From: Tribonema minus | Lineage: Eukaryota; Sar; Xanthophyceae; Tribonematales; Tribonemataceae | DNA length: 64,000 bases | NCBI GenBank assembly: GCA_017506865.1 | Contig: JAFCMP010000070.1 | Location: forward strand, 124,001 to 188,000 | Reading direction: 5' to 3' | In this document: positions 32,134 through 43,500 of the stretch, piece after piece | How positions within the stretch are numbered: position 1 is the stretch's first letter | How the letters are laid out: each line of letters begins with the position of its first letter | Translations under genes and position numbers: made by a program | The notes under the pieces: generated by a model | The model's database searches: none | Told to the model about the DNA's origin: nothing | The model's input: only the letters and a program-made list of their open reading frames with translations

Positions 32134-32698
32134 ACACGCTCCCACTAAATGGATGCTCTGCGCGCTCAAGAACTTGTACTGTAGAAATAAGAATCACAAT
32201 AAATGCACATGAAGGTGACATGCAATGTACGACACACACACTGTTGCCGCTGGTACATCATCATGAGTCATGCCTGAAATGACCCGTTCAGCGAATTTCA
32301 AGTATGACTACATCCAGTTGCAGCGGAGAGACAGACACACAGCACCAAGGAAAGGTAATATGTCTTCACGCATTAGTACTAGCGACAATAAATTATCAAT
32401 ATAGAATTACGAAGACACTGTGGGCTCGCACAAAAGGTATACCATGGGGGCGAAGGGGGGTATGTGGGGGTGAAAACACAGTTGTCAGCACTCCAAGCAA
32501 CCTAACAGCACGCAGTGCTAGGGCACTGATCACAAGCTGCTGCAGGGCATCCGCCCGCACTGCACCAGAATGCTTCTCTGGGAAGCTGCCTACGATGACA
32601 CACACTGCCACATCACCATAACACCTCTCCTGCAGGGACGTGCCAAGGCGCCGCAACCTCCCTTGCACTGGCGGGAGGTGTCTCCAGCAGCACCGCGC
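32134..32698. repeat. 3' flank of EsV-1-7 copy 3, shared with copies 1 and 2
   Basis: 32134-32300 resembles 27140-27290 (caacacgctcccact, caataaatgcacat, gagtcatgcctga). 32440-32500 resembles 23900-23960 and 27440-27490. The paralogous genes were therefore copied with their downstream DNA. Confidence 0.7.
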
Positions 32699-33606
32699 TT
32701 ATTGTCCTTCACGCCCTGCAAGCTGCTTGTGTCTCATGCTGACCATGTCCGGGATCTTGTGCGCAACGCAGTGCGTAGGGGTTCTACCCTCGGGCATGCA
32801 GAAGGACGCCTGCCTCATGCACTGGGCGCCCCCCTCGTCTACACCGGCACACCGCTTGTTTTTGACGTCGACCATGCCCGGCGCTTTGTGCGCAGCGCAG
32901 TGCGTGGGGGCCTTATTCCCCGGCACGCCAAAGGACGGCTGCCTCGTGCACTTGGCGCCCCCCTCGTCCACACCGGCGCACTTCTTGTGTCTCACGCTGA
33001 CCATGCCCGGCATCTTATGCGCGGCGCAGTGCGTGGCAGCCTCCCCGGTCATGCCAAAACTCGGCTGCTTTGTGCACTTGACGCCCCCCTCGTCCACACC
33101 GACGCACTTCTTGTTTTTGACGTCGACCATGCCCGGCGTTTTGTGCGCAGCGCAGTGCGTGGCGACCTTAACCCCGGGCATGCCGAAGGTTGGCCGCTTT
33201 GTGCACTGGGTGCCCCCCTCGTCCACACCAACGCACTTCCTGTCCCTGACGCCGACGCGCTTCTTGCTTCTGGCGCCGACGAGAATTGCGTTGCCCGCCT
33301 TCATCCTGTCCACTGCGGCCATCACTCTTTGCAATTCCGCATGAGCCGGCGGCTGCTCCAGCGTATCTGTGTCCATGGCGAGCGAGGGTGTCATGGCTCC
33401 TCGCCGGCTCACAGGCCGCCCCTGTCCGCTTGACAGCAGCCTGAACGGCGCATCAATGTAGTATAGTTGAATTCAACTATACTACAATCAACGCCAGTGA
33501 GTGGGACCGCTTGCTGCCATCCTATACACCGAGGCGCAGTGAAGACCGCTGCTGCCTTCGGGACGCGGCGTGTCGCGGTAAGCAAGCCTCTGAAAGCGTT
33601 GTTCAT
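32699..33606 (-). pseudogene. EsV-1-7 repeat gene, copy 3 (four repeats), frame broken by a palindromic insertion
   Basis: The N-terminal part (33606 down to 33492) starts MNNAFRGLLTATRRVPKAAA and matches copies 1 and 2. At TGVD it meets a 35-base insertion (30-bp palindrome plus 5-bp target duplication), which shifts the frame to a stop near 33409. The downstream frame (33412-32699) is open and encodes MSRRGAMTPSLAMDTDTLEQ, the helix, and four C-x9-C-x15/16-C-x2-H repeats. The repeats themselves are undamaged, so a product could still come from internal initiation at 33412, or the allele may be recently inactivated. Confidence 0.75.
33452..33491. mobile_element. 30-bp perfect palindrome flanked by 5-bp direct repeats
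   Basis: 33457-33486 starts tgtagtatagttgaa and its second half is the exact reverse complement. Both sides carry atcaa (33452-33456, 33487-33491). The paralogue at 28455-28470 has an uninterrupted site (gcgtcaacgccag), so this is a clean insertion. TG...CA ends and a 5-bp duplication recall integrase-type ends, but no known element is recognised. Confidence 0.85.
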
Positions 33607-35571
33607 AGATGCGTTCGTCTGCTTTCAGCCTGCAAAGTACGGCAACCGAAAGCTTGACGCCAGGACGAGGAAGACGCGGTAGGTCGTGCCCTCGAGATCT
33701 CTCTCTCCTGTTTTCCTTCACGCCTACTTTAAGACTAGGTTGAAGTGGACGCGATGAACCCGTGAAATGTGCGACACAAGCTAGTCCCACTCTGGGTATT
33801 TCTGTGAAAGTGGGTGGCTCGGGGTCTTCAGTGGTCCACTGGTGAAGCCCCCCCCCCTCCCGGAGGCGGGGCTGGGTAAGCTGCGCTCAAAGCATTTTCC
33901 GCAAACGTGATGCTGATACGTGTCTGAAAAGTGCCTAATCCAGCATGACATAGTATGGTGCATTCCAGGCGACGCTCTGTTTTGAACGAACTCAGAATGC
34001 AACGCGTACAGGTCGAGACATCTGTGCCAGCCTGATGTGGAAAGCGCCGTAGACAAGACAACTTGAACGCTTTTTGCAACAATGCACCAAAAAAACAAAA
34101 TTCCCAACATGCTGTGGCACGAGACGTGACGTTTCTGTGTCATGTGCCAACTTGAAGTGATACATGACGACATGCAACATCACAAGCGGAATGTTATCAT
34201 AGCAGCAGATGCAGCTTCAAGTTGAGGCACTTGCCAATGAGACCATTGACAAAGAAGGCGAAACAAACACAATAATAGGCAACACCACCATTATGGTGGT
34301 ACAATGCGTATTGAGTCATACAAATGTGCCCTCTTGAATTTCGGCTTGGGATCGTGCACCTTTGCTGAAGAGCGCCGCTGAGCATCCACTTAACTCATCA
34401 AGTGCCACACTTTCTGGTAGACATGCAGTAACTGCAATCCATGATTGCAGACATCTGCACAATTCGTGAGTATATACAGCAGCTCCTGCACCAGCGCACT
34501 GTGTTCCAGATGACCATGCAGCATATCATCAAAGGTCAAGCATACTGTCATCGCCATGTACGAAGCCAAAGCCCAGCTTGTGCAGAAGACGTCGACCAGC
34601 GCTGCTGTGCCACCAGCGCAACCACCACCACCGCTGTGCCACCAGCGCAACCACCACCACCACCAGCGCTGCAACACCACCTGCGCTGTGTTCATCACTG
34701 GGCTCGGCCCGCCGGGACTGCATCTTGCACCGCATTTGTCAAGTCGCCGCTTCGACCTGGACTGCATGCACTGCATCTGTCAAATTGCCAATTCGACTGT
34801 CAAACCAAGGCCATGATTTAGAGTATACATGTGCCTCCTACCATGATCTACATCCCAACCGGCGATTGGCTCGCCTGTCATCGCCTAAGTTGACCAAAAT
34901 AACGTTCAGATAATATCACCTGCAGTTTCTTGCGCTGCAGGTGTACGACGCAAGCCACTGACACAGGCCAGATTGATCTGCTTCATCCTGTAGACTCGAG
35001 CTGTGCAAAAGCTCAGAACACACACATGAAAAAGCACACTTGGGCTCGAGAGCTGCAGCGCGCGTGTCAGCATCAACTTCTGGTGTGCCTTGCTATCACC
35101 GCCGTCATGTGCCATACCTGAGAAAGCTGTTGACGGATATCACCGCTGCACGATAACTTTCTGCACCAGCAAGCCGTCGGCAACTCTGTGGCCTTGCTCC
35201 CACCCCTGGCTCTGGCTTCAGGTGGGCACGCCTGGTGCAAATAGTCAGGTGCCTTGCTGCTGCTGCATTTCAAACCAGCAGCACACGCTGAGCCACTCCA
35301 GTGGCCTAAGTTTGCTTTGCTTTCAGGAGCTGTGACGTGCGTCGCTCAATTTGAGGTTTCGGCACTTCACTTGCATCGTTTTCTTGTGCTGCCTGCGTTC
35401 TGCACGGCCGCCGCCAGGATGGCAGGTTTCTCAGATAGTGCGCTCTCTGTCCCACCACCCGGCGCGCCTTCATGTGCTGTGGTTCGCGCTATCACTACTG
35501 AACGTGAAGTGTGGACTTCAACTTTTTAAGAGAGTTCACGTGGAAAGTTCAACAAGTGCATGCAAAAACAT
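33607..35571. other. AT-richer intergenic region
   Basis: No supported gene. A short CCACCA/GCGCAA tandem tract is at 34605-34680. Around 35160-35520 there are open stretches but no family signature. Confidence 0.5.
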
Positions 35572-37470
35572 TCATTGTCGAACAATTCGGGACACCGAGT
35601 GCAGCACTCGAGTATGACCGAGTATTACTCGGCACTCGGTGCCGCACAGGCACCGATTATACTCGGTCAATATTCACTCGGTCTGCAGAAGCAGCTGTGG
35701 ATAATCACTCGGTCTGACGGCTACACCCGAGTATGCGACCGAGTACAGTGGCGCGGTTGCAAACAGGCTTGGCCTGCGGGCTCGCTTGCCCGGACCGTTT
35801 CGCGACCATTCTCGGTCCTCCGACGCGGGCTTTTCAAACTTTTTGAACCAGTGACTCCTGCTCCTGCTGTCATGGAGGCGGCAGCTGCTGCGGTCGATTC
35901 TGCTGCTGATGCTGCTGCAGATTTAATTGTCATTGACGAGACAGAAGCTTCGCTGCCTGCAGTAGCAGCAGCAGCAGCTGGCCCTGAAGCTGCGCTGCCT
36001 GCAGCAGCAGCTGGCTCTGACCCACCGATTCTTTGGGAGGACGATGATCGCCTGGCCCCGTACACTGTCGTCGAGCGCGAGGGTGCCATCTACAAGTATT
36101 ATGTCATCGTGGAGCACGCGCAACTTGAGTCCGCATCAAAGCGGCAGAAGCTCGGTGGTTGTTACGGCATGCTCTCATTGCCGCAGGGCTTGGCAGGGTC
36201 TGGCGCTGCCAATGGCTCAGTGACTGCCACACCTGACCCGCTAGAGCAGTTGCAGGCTTATGATAAAGATGCACTTCATACAGGCCAGTCCCCCCCCGAT
36301 GATTACAGCCTGTTTCAGTGGTGGAAGTCTGCCATGAGCAAGGGCAAATATGAGCACTTGGGCCAGATAGCCCGCGTGTTGTTGGGGGTGCGTCCCACTT
36401 CAGTCGACCCTGAGCGCAACTTCTCTGATGCTGGCAACATCATCACTGCAAAGCGCTCGAGGTTGTCTCCTGCGATGGCAAAAATACTGCTCATGATCAA
36501 AAGCAACAGTGACCTCATCAGTGATCCTAACGAGGTGTCAGTCTTGTCAAGGCAGCAGGTGCAGTCAATGATGCCTCAGTTGTTTGGTGATGAGGACGAT
36601 CCGTTTGATGTCGCAGACACTAGCGGGAGCAGTGACTCAGATGATGGAGACTCTGAGTGAGTTAAGCGACAATTGCAAGGGACCTAGCTGGCAACCTGGG
36701 TATATGCTACCAGTTTGATGACTGTGAGGATCTGCAAGAAAGGTTGGAATGTATATACATGCGCTCAAGCCTGTCACAGGCTACAACGGCATTTGAGTCT
36801 GGTTGACGTCTCTGCTCTTCCTGCTGCCGGTAGTACTGCCAGATTATTGAGCAACGGCTGTTTGTGTGCACTGCCAGCCTGCCCTGTTTCTTTTGCATGC
36901 AATGCGTGTCGCAACTGTGGTCACCATGTGTGTTGCATCATTGGTCTGCTAGTACTACGCTGGTGCTTTTCCCTACCCTGCTCTGCTAATCAGCTGGCGC
37001 TCCTTACCCTTGCCATACATGTTTGCGGCACATGACTCATATTCAAGTTGACACATTATTGCCTGACATGGTCAGCAGATGGTCATGATGACTCTGTTAA
37101 CTCTGCTGCAGCAGTGCTGCTAGATGTGTATCGTGTGATCATGCTGCAAACCCCACATGCTGCACGTGTGCTGCAAGTGTTATGCCTGATTCACATGCGA
37201 ATGCATGCTGCAATGCATCAATACTCGCCAATACGCGGTCAATACTCGCCAAATACTCGGTCAATACTCGCCTGCAGCCTTTAGGGCCCATACTCGGTGT
37301 GCGAGTAAATACTCGCACTCGGTTTGGCTGCCGAGCTGCAGCACTCGTACTCGGTGTGCCCAACATGGCAAGTATACTCGGTGCATACTCACTCGGTCTC
37401 TGCATGAGTCACCCATACTCACACTCGGGGGGTAAAAGTGCATATTCAGCAATGTCTGTGCAAAAATGGC
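35572..37470 (+). mobile_element. Defective hAT-type transposon, copy 1
   Basis: The unit starts near cattgtcgaa/ttcggg and ends near agcaatgtctg. Both ends are packed with ACTCGG/CCGAGT motifs (35593-35740 and 37215-37432), like the subterminal transposase-binding arrays of hAT elements. The left end forms the hairpin CCGAGTA-T-TACTCGG. The outer ends resemble each other in inverted orientation (caccgagtg... against ...cactcgg). Exact terminal repeats and an 8-bp target duplication could not be fixed. It is followed directly by a second copy in the same orientation. Confidence 0.65.
35872..36660 (+). CDS. hAT transposase C-terminal dimerisation-domain protein
   Basis: 262 codons from the ATG at 35872 to TGA; the frame is open further upstream. 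After an Ala-rich, acidic region (IVIDETEASL), residues about 135-220 carry the hAT dimerisation domain: YSLFQWWKSAM, LGQIARVLLGVRPTSVDPER, NFSDAGNIITAKRSRLSP, and LLMIKSNSDL. The tail is acidic (DEDDPFDVADTSGSSDSDDG). The BED zinc finger and DDE catalytic residues normally found upstream are missing, so it cannot transpose on its own. It could be a remnant or a domesticated dimerisation or regulatory protein. Confidence 0.75.
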   Translation: MEAAAAAVDSAADAAADLIVIDETEASLPAVAAAAAGPEAALPAAAAGSDPPILWEDDDRLAPYTVVEREGAIYKYYVIVEHAQLESASKRQKLGGCYGMLSLPQGLAGSGAANGSVTATPDPLEQLQAYDKDALHTGQSPPDDYSLFQWWKSAMSKGKYEHLGQIARVLLGVRPTSVDPERNFSDAGNIITAKRSRLSPAMAKILLMIKSNSDLISDPNEVSVLSRQQVQSMMPQLFGDEDDPFDVADTSGSSDSDDGDSE

Positions 37471-39205
37471 AGACATTGTCGAATAATTCGGGACACCGAG
37501 TGCAGCACTCGAGTATGACCGAGTAATACTCGGCACTCGGTGCCGCACAGGCACCGATTATACTCGGTCAATATTCACTCGGTCTGCAGAAGCAGCTGTG
37601 GATAATCACTCGGTCTGACGGCTACAACCGAGTATGCGACCGAGTACAGTGGCGCGGTTGACTTGGCTCGCTTGCCCGGACCGTTTCGCGACCATTCTCG
37701 GTTCTCCGACGCGGGCTTTTCAAACTTTTTGAACCAGAGACTCCTGCTCCTGCTGCCATGGAGGCGGCAGCTGCTGCGGTCGATTCTGCTGCTGATGCTG
37801 CTGCAGATTTAATTGTCATCGACGAGGCAGAAGCTTCGCTGCCTGCAGTAACAGCAGTGCAGTAGCAGCTGGCCCTGAAGCTGCGCTGCCTGCAGCAGCA
37901 GCTGGCTCTGACCCACCAATTCTTTGGGAGGACGATGATCGCCTGGCCCCGTACACTGTCGTCGAGCGCGAGGGTGCCATCTACAAGTATTATGTCATCG
38001 TGGAGCAGTTGCAGGCTTATGATAAAGATGCACTTCATACAAGCCAGTCCCCCCCCGATGATTACAGCCTGTTTCAGTGGTGGAAGTCTGCCATGAGCAA
38101 GGGCAAATATGAGCACTTGGGCCAGATAGCCCGCGTGTTGTTGGGGGTGCGTCCCACTTCAGTCGACCCTGAGCGCAACTTCTCAGATGCTGGCAACATC
38201 ATCACTGCAAAGCGCTCGAGGTTGTCCCCTGCGATGGCAGAAATACTGCTCATGATCAAAAGCAACAGTGACCTCATCAGTGATCCTAACGAGGTGTCAG
38301 TCTTGTCAAGGCAGCAGGTGCAGTCAATGATGCCTCAGTTGTTTGGTGATGAGGACGATCCGTTTGATGTCGCAGACACTAGCGGGAGCAGTGACTCAGA
38401 TGATGGAGACTCTGAGTGAGTTAAGCGACAATTGCAAGGGACCTAGCTGGCACATTGGGTTATGCTACCAGTTTGATGACTGTGAGGATCTGCAAGAAAG
38501 GGTTGGAATGTATATACATGCGCTCAAGCCTGTAACAGGCTACAACGGCATTTGACGTCTCTGCTCTTCCTGCTGCCAGTAGTACTGCCAGATTATTGAG
38601 CAACGGCTGGCTGTGTGCACTGCCAGCCTGCCCTGTTTCTTTTGCATGCAATGTGTGTCGCAACTGTGGTCACCATGTGTGTTGCATCATTGGTCTGCTA
38701 GTACTACGCTGGTGCTTTTCCCTACCCTGCTTTGCTAATCAGCTGGCGCTCATTACCCTTGCAATACATGTTTGCGGCACATGACTCATATTCAAGTTAA
38801 CACATTATTGCCTGACATGGTCAGCAGATGGTCATGATGACTCTGTTAACTCTGCTGCAGCAGTGCTGCTAGATGTGTATCGTGTGATCATGCTGCAAAC
38901 CCCACATGCTGCACGTGTGGTGCAAGTGTTATGCCTGCTTCACATGCGAATGCATGCTGCAATGCATCAATACTCGCCAATACGCGGTCAATACTCGCCA
39001 AATACTCGGTCAATACTCGCCTGCAGCCTTTAGGGCCCATACTCGGTGTGCGAGTAAATACTCGCACTCGGTTTGGCTGCCGAGCTGCAGCACTCGTACT
39101 CGGTGTGCCCAACATGGCGAGTATACTCGGTACATATTCACTCGGTCTCTGCATGAGTCACCCATACTCACACTCGGGGGGTGAAAGTGCATATTCAGCA
39201 ATGTC
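37471..39205 (+). mobile_element. Defective hAT-type transposon, copy 2
   Basis: A direct repeat of copy 1 at high identity (few substitutions per 100 bases by eye), from cattgtcgaa at 37474 to agcaatgtctg at about 39207, with the same ACTCGG arrays at both ends. The two copies abut with about 20 bases between, so this is a tandem arrangement rather than two scattered insertions. Confidence 0.7.
37758..38419 (+). pseudogene. hAT dimerisation-domain ORF, copy 2, interrupted
   Basis: It starts at the same ATG as copy 1 but a small rearrangement in the CAG repeat creates an in-frame TAG (37863-37865). About 131 bases of copy 1 (36118-36248) are missing here, with GAGCA at both edges of the lost piece. 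The dimerisation domain (38063-38300) and the acidic tail remain open and nearly identical to copy 1. Confidence 0.8.
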
Positions 39206-40571
39206 TGAAAAATGGCACAGTCCAAGAACCACGAGCACACGGGACGTCTAAGAAAGGCTCCGGCCTGAACACCCCTCGCCAACAAATCTAGTGTAAACAA
39301 AAGGGCACATACCAGGTGCTGGCGACCAAAAAACTTGTGAAAATAGAGTGCACAAGGCAGGCTGCAATTAATGACAGTACAACAACTTCTTTCTCCCGTT
39401 GAGCACACACACTTCTTTTCTCGCTGAAAGACTTGAAGTTCTACAGCGGACCCACTCTTTGGCATGGTGAATAGGTTTTGAGATGAGGACATGTATGGAC
39501 AGAGCATGCACATCAAGAAGGCAAGCAATAGAAACCGAGACGAAGTCCGTCGGCATGAACAAAAGACTCGTATACAAGCACTCTCCTGTGACATCACAAA
39601 CATCTTGCGACCATTATTCCACGGGCGTGCTGCAGGTCACGAAACTGATAGCATTTGTCACAACACTAACGTTTCACGTTGTTGCCGATATTCAAGCCTG
39701 TTCTTGGGAACATCCGTTTGCGCGGCGAAACGCATTGCTTGCTTACCCTGCTGTTTTAAAGCAAGCCCACACGCTCAAGTATTTGGAACCTCGTGGTCAA
39801 AACCAAGACAAGTGCACCAGACATGCGGAACAGCAACAGAGCCATGCAAGGTGAACCAGCAAACATCAATTCGAAAAATGAGGAGCGAGCGGTCATCGGC
39901 GATAAAAGGACATCCATGATAATGCCATGTGGTGCTACATAAGCGCTCCATACAGCGGCAGCGCTGAGTCCAAACTCACGCTCAAAGCCACCCATCTGGC
40001 ATAAACAGCAGCATGGAGCACTCGCTTTTCGCGAGCCGCGCCCTTGCTGCAGCAGCCCCCCCCCCTCCTTCCCACCTGCCTCTCTGAAAATCCTAGACCG
40101 CCCACACCGCCCTCCCCAATTTTTTGTTGCAGCAGCCGTTTTGTGTAAGGTACGGACCTCGCCACCGCATGGCAAGCACAGAAGCGCGCGCGGCGGGGGA
40201 GGGGGGTGGGGGTAGGGGGGCAGGGGGGAAGGGGGGCGGAGCCGTCCGGCTCAGTGCGCCGAGCAGCATGCAGTGCTGCAAAGCCGGCCCCGCCGCTGCC
40301 GTCGTTGCATGGCACGCCCGTGCCGCCCCCCCCACCCAGGACTAGAGAACCCGTCATAGTGCGCCGTGCCGCGCCGCGCCGCCGAGTCATCATCATGATG
40401 ACGCGTGCGCTGTTGCAACCCCCCTCCCCCACACAACTTGCCCCCCCCCTCCCTCCTCCCCCCCCCCCCATTCTACTCCTACGCCCGCGGCATGCACGCG
40501 CGGGTGGCATCCCCCCCGCACACGCCAGGCGCTTCCAGCGCTTCAGGTTTGTGAACTTCATGTTGAAGTTT
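39206..40571. other. Intergenic region with dispersed repeat and homopolymer runs
   Basis: It contains dispersed repeat copy B (39411-39681). At 40030-40480 are many C and G homopolymers on both strands. It is the 3' flank of the Ca2+-ATPase gene. No gene is supported. Confidence 0.55.
39411..39681. repeat. Dispersed repeat, copy B
   Basis: Matches 31865-32133 with many substitutions and small indels. It has no conserved reading frame. Confidence 0.75.
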
Positions 40572-43500
40572 TCAGACGGCGACGGCGTCCTTGGACTTGG
40601 TGATGGCGGCGCCGGGCGGGTCGTAGCCCGCATAGTCTGACATCCGCTCGCCGACGGGTATGAAGCGCATGAGAACGCCGAGCGGGAACGCGATGAGGCC
40701 GAGCGCTGACGTGATGAGCCACTGCTCCGCGGTGAGCCCGGCCGTTTTCGTGAACTCGCCGCCGACCTCGATCACAAAGATCTGCAGGCCGATCGTGATG
40801 AGGATGATCGCGATGAACATGGGGTTGCCGCCGATGCCGCGCAGTATGTTCCACTCGTCGCCGATAGAGCGCGCGTTGAACTCGTTGGCGATCTGCGCGA
40901 AGACGAACGTGTTGAAGATGAGCGAGTAGTGCACGTAGTCAAAGGACGTGCAGTCCTTGAAGCACTTGTCGTCGAAGTCGGCGTACTGCGCGAACTCGTC
41001 GTCGTAGCACGCGCCGTTGTCGCCGCCGCCGCACGCCGCCGTGAACGACGCGCACGTCGTGAGCCCCGCGCACGCCGCGCCCGCGCAGTTGGCGACCTGC
41101 TGGAACGTCTCGGGCGACCACGCGAGGTCCGCGACGTTGGGCTTGACGACGTACTGCTCGCACGGGTTGTTCTTGCGCACGTCGTCGAAGAGGACGTCCG
41201 GCGCGAAGAGCAGCCCGAGCAGCATGGCGAGCTGGAAGACCGACATGACGCCGATGTGGCGCATAATCTTGTACGACAGCAGCGACGCGCGCCGCGAGAA
41301 CGGCTTGCGCTTGAGGAGGTCGAGCGTCGGCGCCTCCGTGCCCAGCGCGAGCGCGCCCATCGTGTCCATGATGAGGTTCACCCAGAGCATCATGACGGCA
41401 TTGAGGGGGGGGTCGAAGCCCGCGACGGAGCCGATAAAGACGATGGAGAGCGCCACCACGTTGACCGTCAGTTGGAACTGCGCGCGCGCGCGTGGGTGTT
41501 GGGGGGGGTGGGGGGGGGGGGGGTGTCAGAATTGGAAATCGGGGGCGCACAAGCTTGGGGCACAGCTGCAGACATCACGAACAGGCGCAAAGTACCAGCG
41601 GATAAGGAAGTTTGAAGCACGGATAGACTGCACGCGAAGTATCCCTGCGCCATGCGTGCCGCCAACGGTCATTGTTGCAGCATCCGAAGCCGCGCCTCGC
41701 AGCATGAACGCGCGTTACGCCTACCACAGCGGACGCGCTCGCTGCCGCAAGTACGCAGCGACACAGTTCAATCCTGCTCTCGCTCCACTTGTCAGTAAAG
41801 TGTCGTTGACCACTTCCTGAAATATCGCAGTTCCCTTCCTTCATACACTTGCAACGCTCACTTTCACTTCATGCAACTACGAACCGATCAACATGGCGGC
41901 GGCGCGGCCGCGACCGCTCGCTCCCGGCCACTCGCAGCGTCGCGGTGAGCAGACTGCAGCGCTCAGCCGCAGTGGCAGCGCTCAACTGCAGGAGATTGCG
42001 CATGTCGACGTGCAACAGAGGGCACGCAACATGCAAGCGCAAGCTTCAAACTTGAAGTTCAGAACCCACCTGCAGGAACTTGCGGATGTTGTCGTAGACG
42101 GAGCGGCCCCACATGATGGCGCGCACGATGGACGAGAAGCGGTCGTCCAGGATGACAATGTCCGAGGCGTTTTGGGCCACCTGCAGAGATACCAGGGGAG
42201 GGGGGGGAGGAGGAGGGGAAAGGGGGGGGGGGGGGGGGGGGGAGTTAGTCAAATGGAGGCGCTGGCGGCGGCAACTGTCGGCAGCACTGCTGGATTGCCG
42301 GTTGAAGCGCTTGCACGTCCCATCCTCACCCTGGCCGCTACACACTAGCCAATGCTCTAAGCCTCATCTGAACACGCTACCTATGACAAAAAGCGCGCAC
42401 GTGCATCGAGCCGGCGCAGCACAGCAGCACATCGCCCTGGCACGCAAGACAACTTCAGATTCAGCTGCAATGCAGCGCAAGCGTCTTGGTGCCATCGATG
42501 CCCATGCTCAGCGACGCGCCTGCTGCTGCACGCAATGGCAACTTCGACTGCACCTGCTGCTCACGCACCATGCAAGTTCAACTCCGACCACGCACCTTGG
42601 TGCCGGTGATTCCCATGCTCAGGCCGACGTCGGCCGTCTTGAGCGCGGGCGCGTCGTTGGTGCCTAACTTCAACTCCAACTGCAACCACATGCGTTCGCG
42701 CCTGCTGCTCTCACACCAATGCAACTGCAGTCCTGACGCTGCGCGCACTTGGTGCCGGTAATTCCATGCTCAGGCCGACGTCCGCCGCCTGGAGCGCGGG
42801 CGCATCATTCGTGCTGCCAACTTCAACTGGAACCTCAACTGCATCAGCAGCTTGAGTGCCCCCAGGGGCCCCCATGCTCGCAATGCGCCCGCTACCTCGC
42901 AGCGCAAACTTCAACCCTGATCACGCACCTTAGTGCCAGTAATTCCCAAGCTCAGGCCGACGTCCGCCGCCTTGAGCGCGGGCGCGTCGTTCGTGCCTAA
43001 CTTCAACTCCAACTTCAATTACATGCAGGTACACGCATGTTTCACGCCCGCTACTCTCGCACCACGCAACTACGCCCCTACTACACGCACCTTGGTGCCA
43101 GTAGTTCGCATGCTCAGGCTGACGTCCGCCGCCTTGAGCGCGGGCGCGTCGTTGATGATGCCAACTTCAATTCTGACCTGAACTGCACCCAGCGGGCGAC
43201 TGCTTACCAAAGCACCTGCTACCTCGCAGTGCACCAACTTCAACAACGCACCTTGGTGCCGGTGATTCCCATGCTCAGGCCGACGTCCGCCGCCTTGAGC
43301 GCGGGCGCGTCGTTGGTGCCGTCGCCCGTCACGCCCACCACCTCGCCGCCCTTGGGGTTGGCCTTGGCCCACTCCTCCGCGTAGCCAGGCAGCAGACGGT
43401 CCCTGTCGGTCTCCCACGAGAGGCCCAGGACCCCCGTCTTGTCGTGTATCTCCTTCCACTCCGCCTCGTTCTTGGGCATGTTGTGGCCGTTGAGGCGCGT

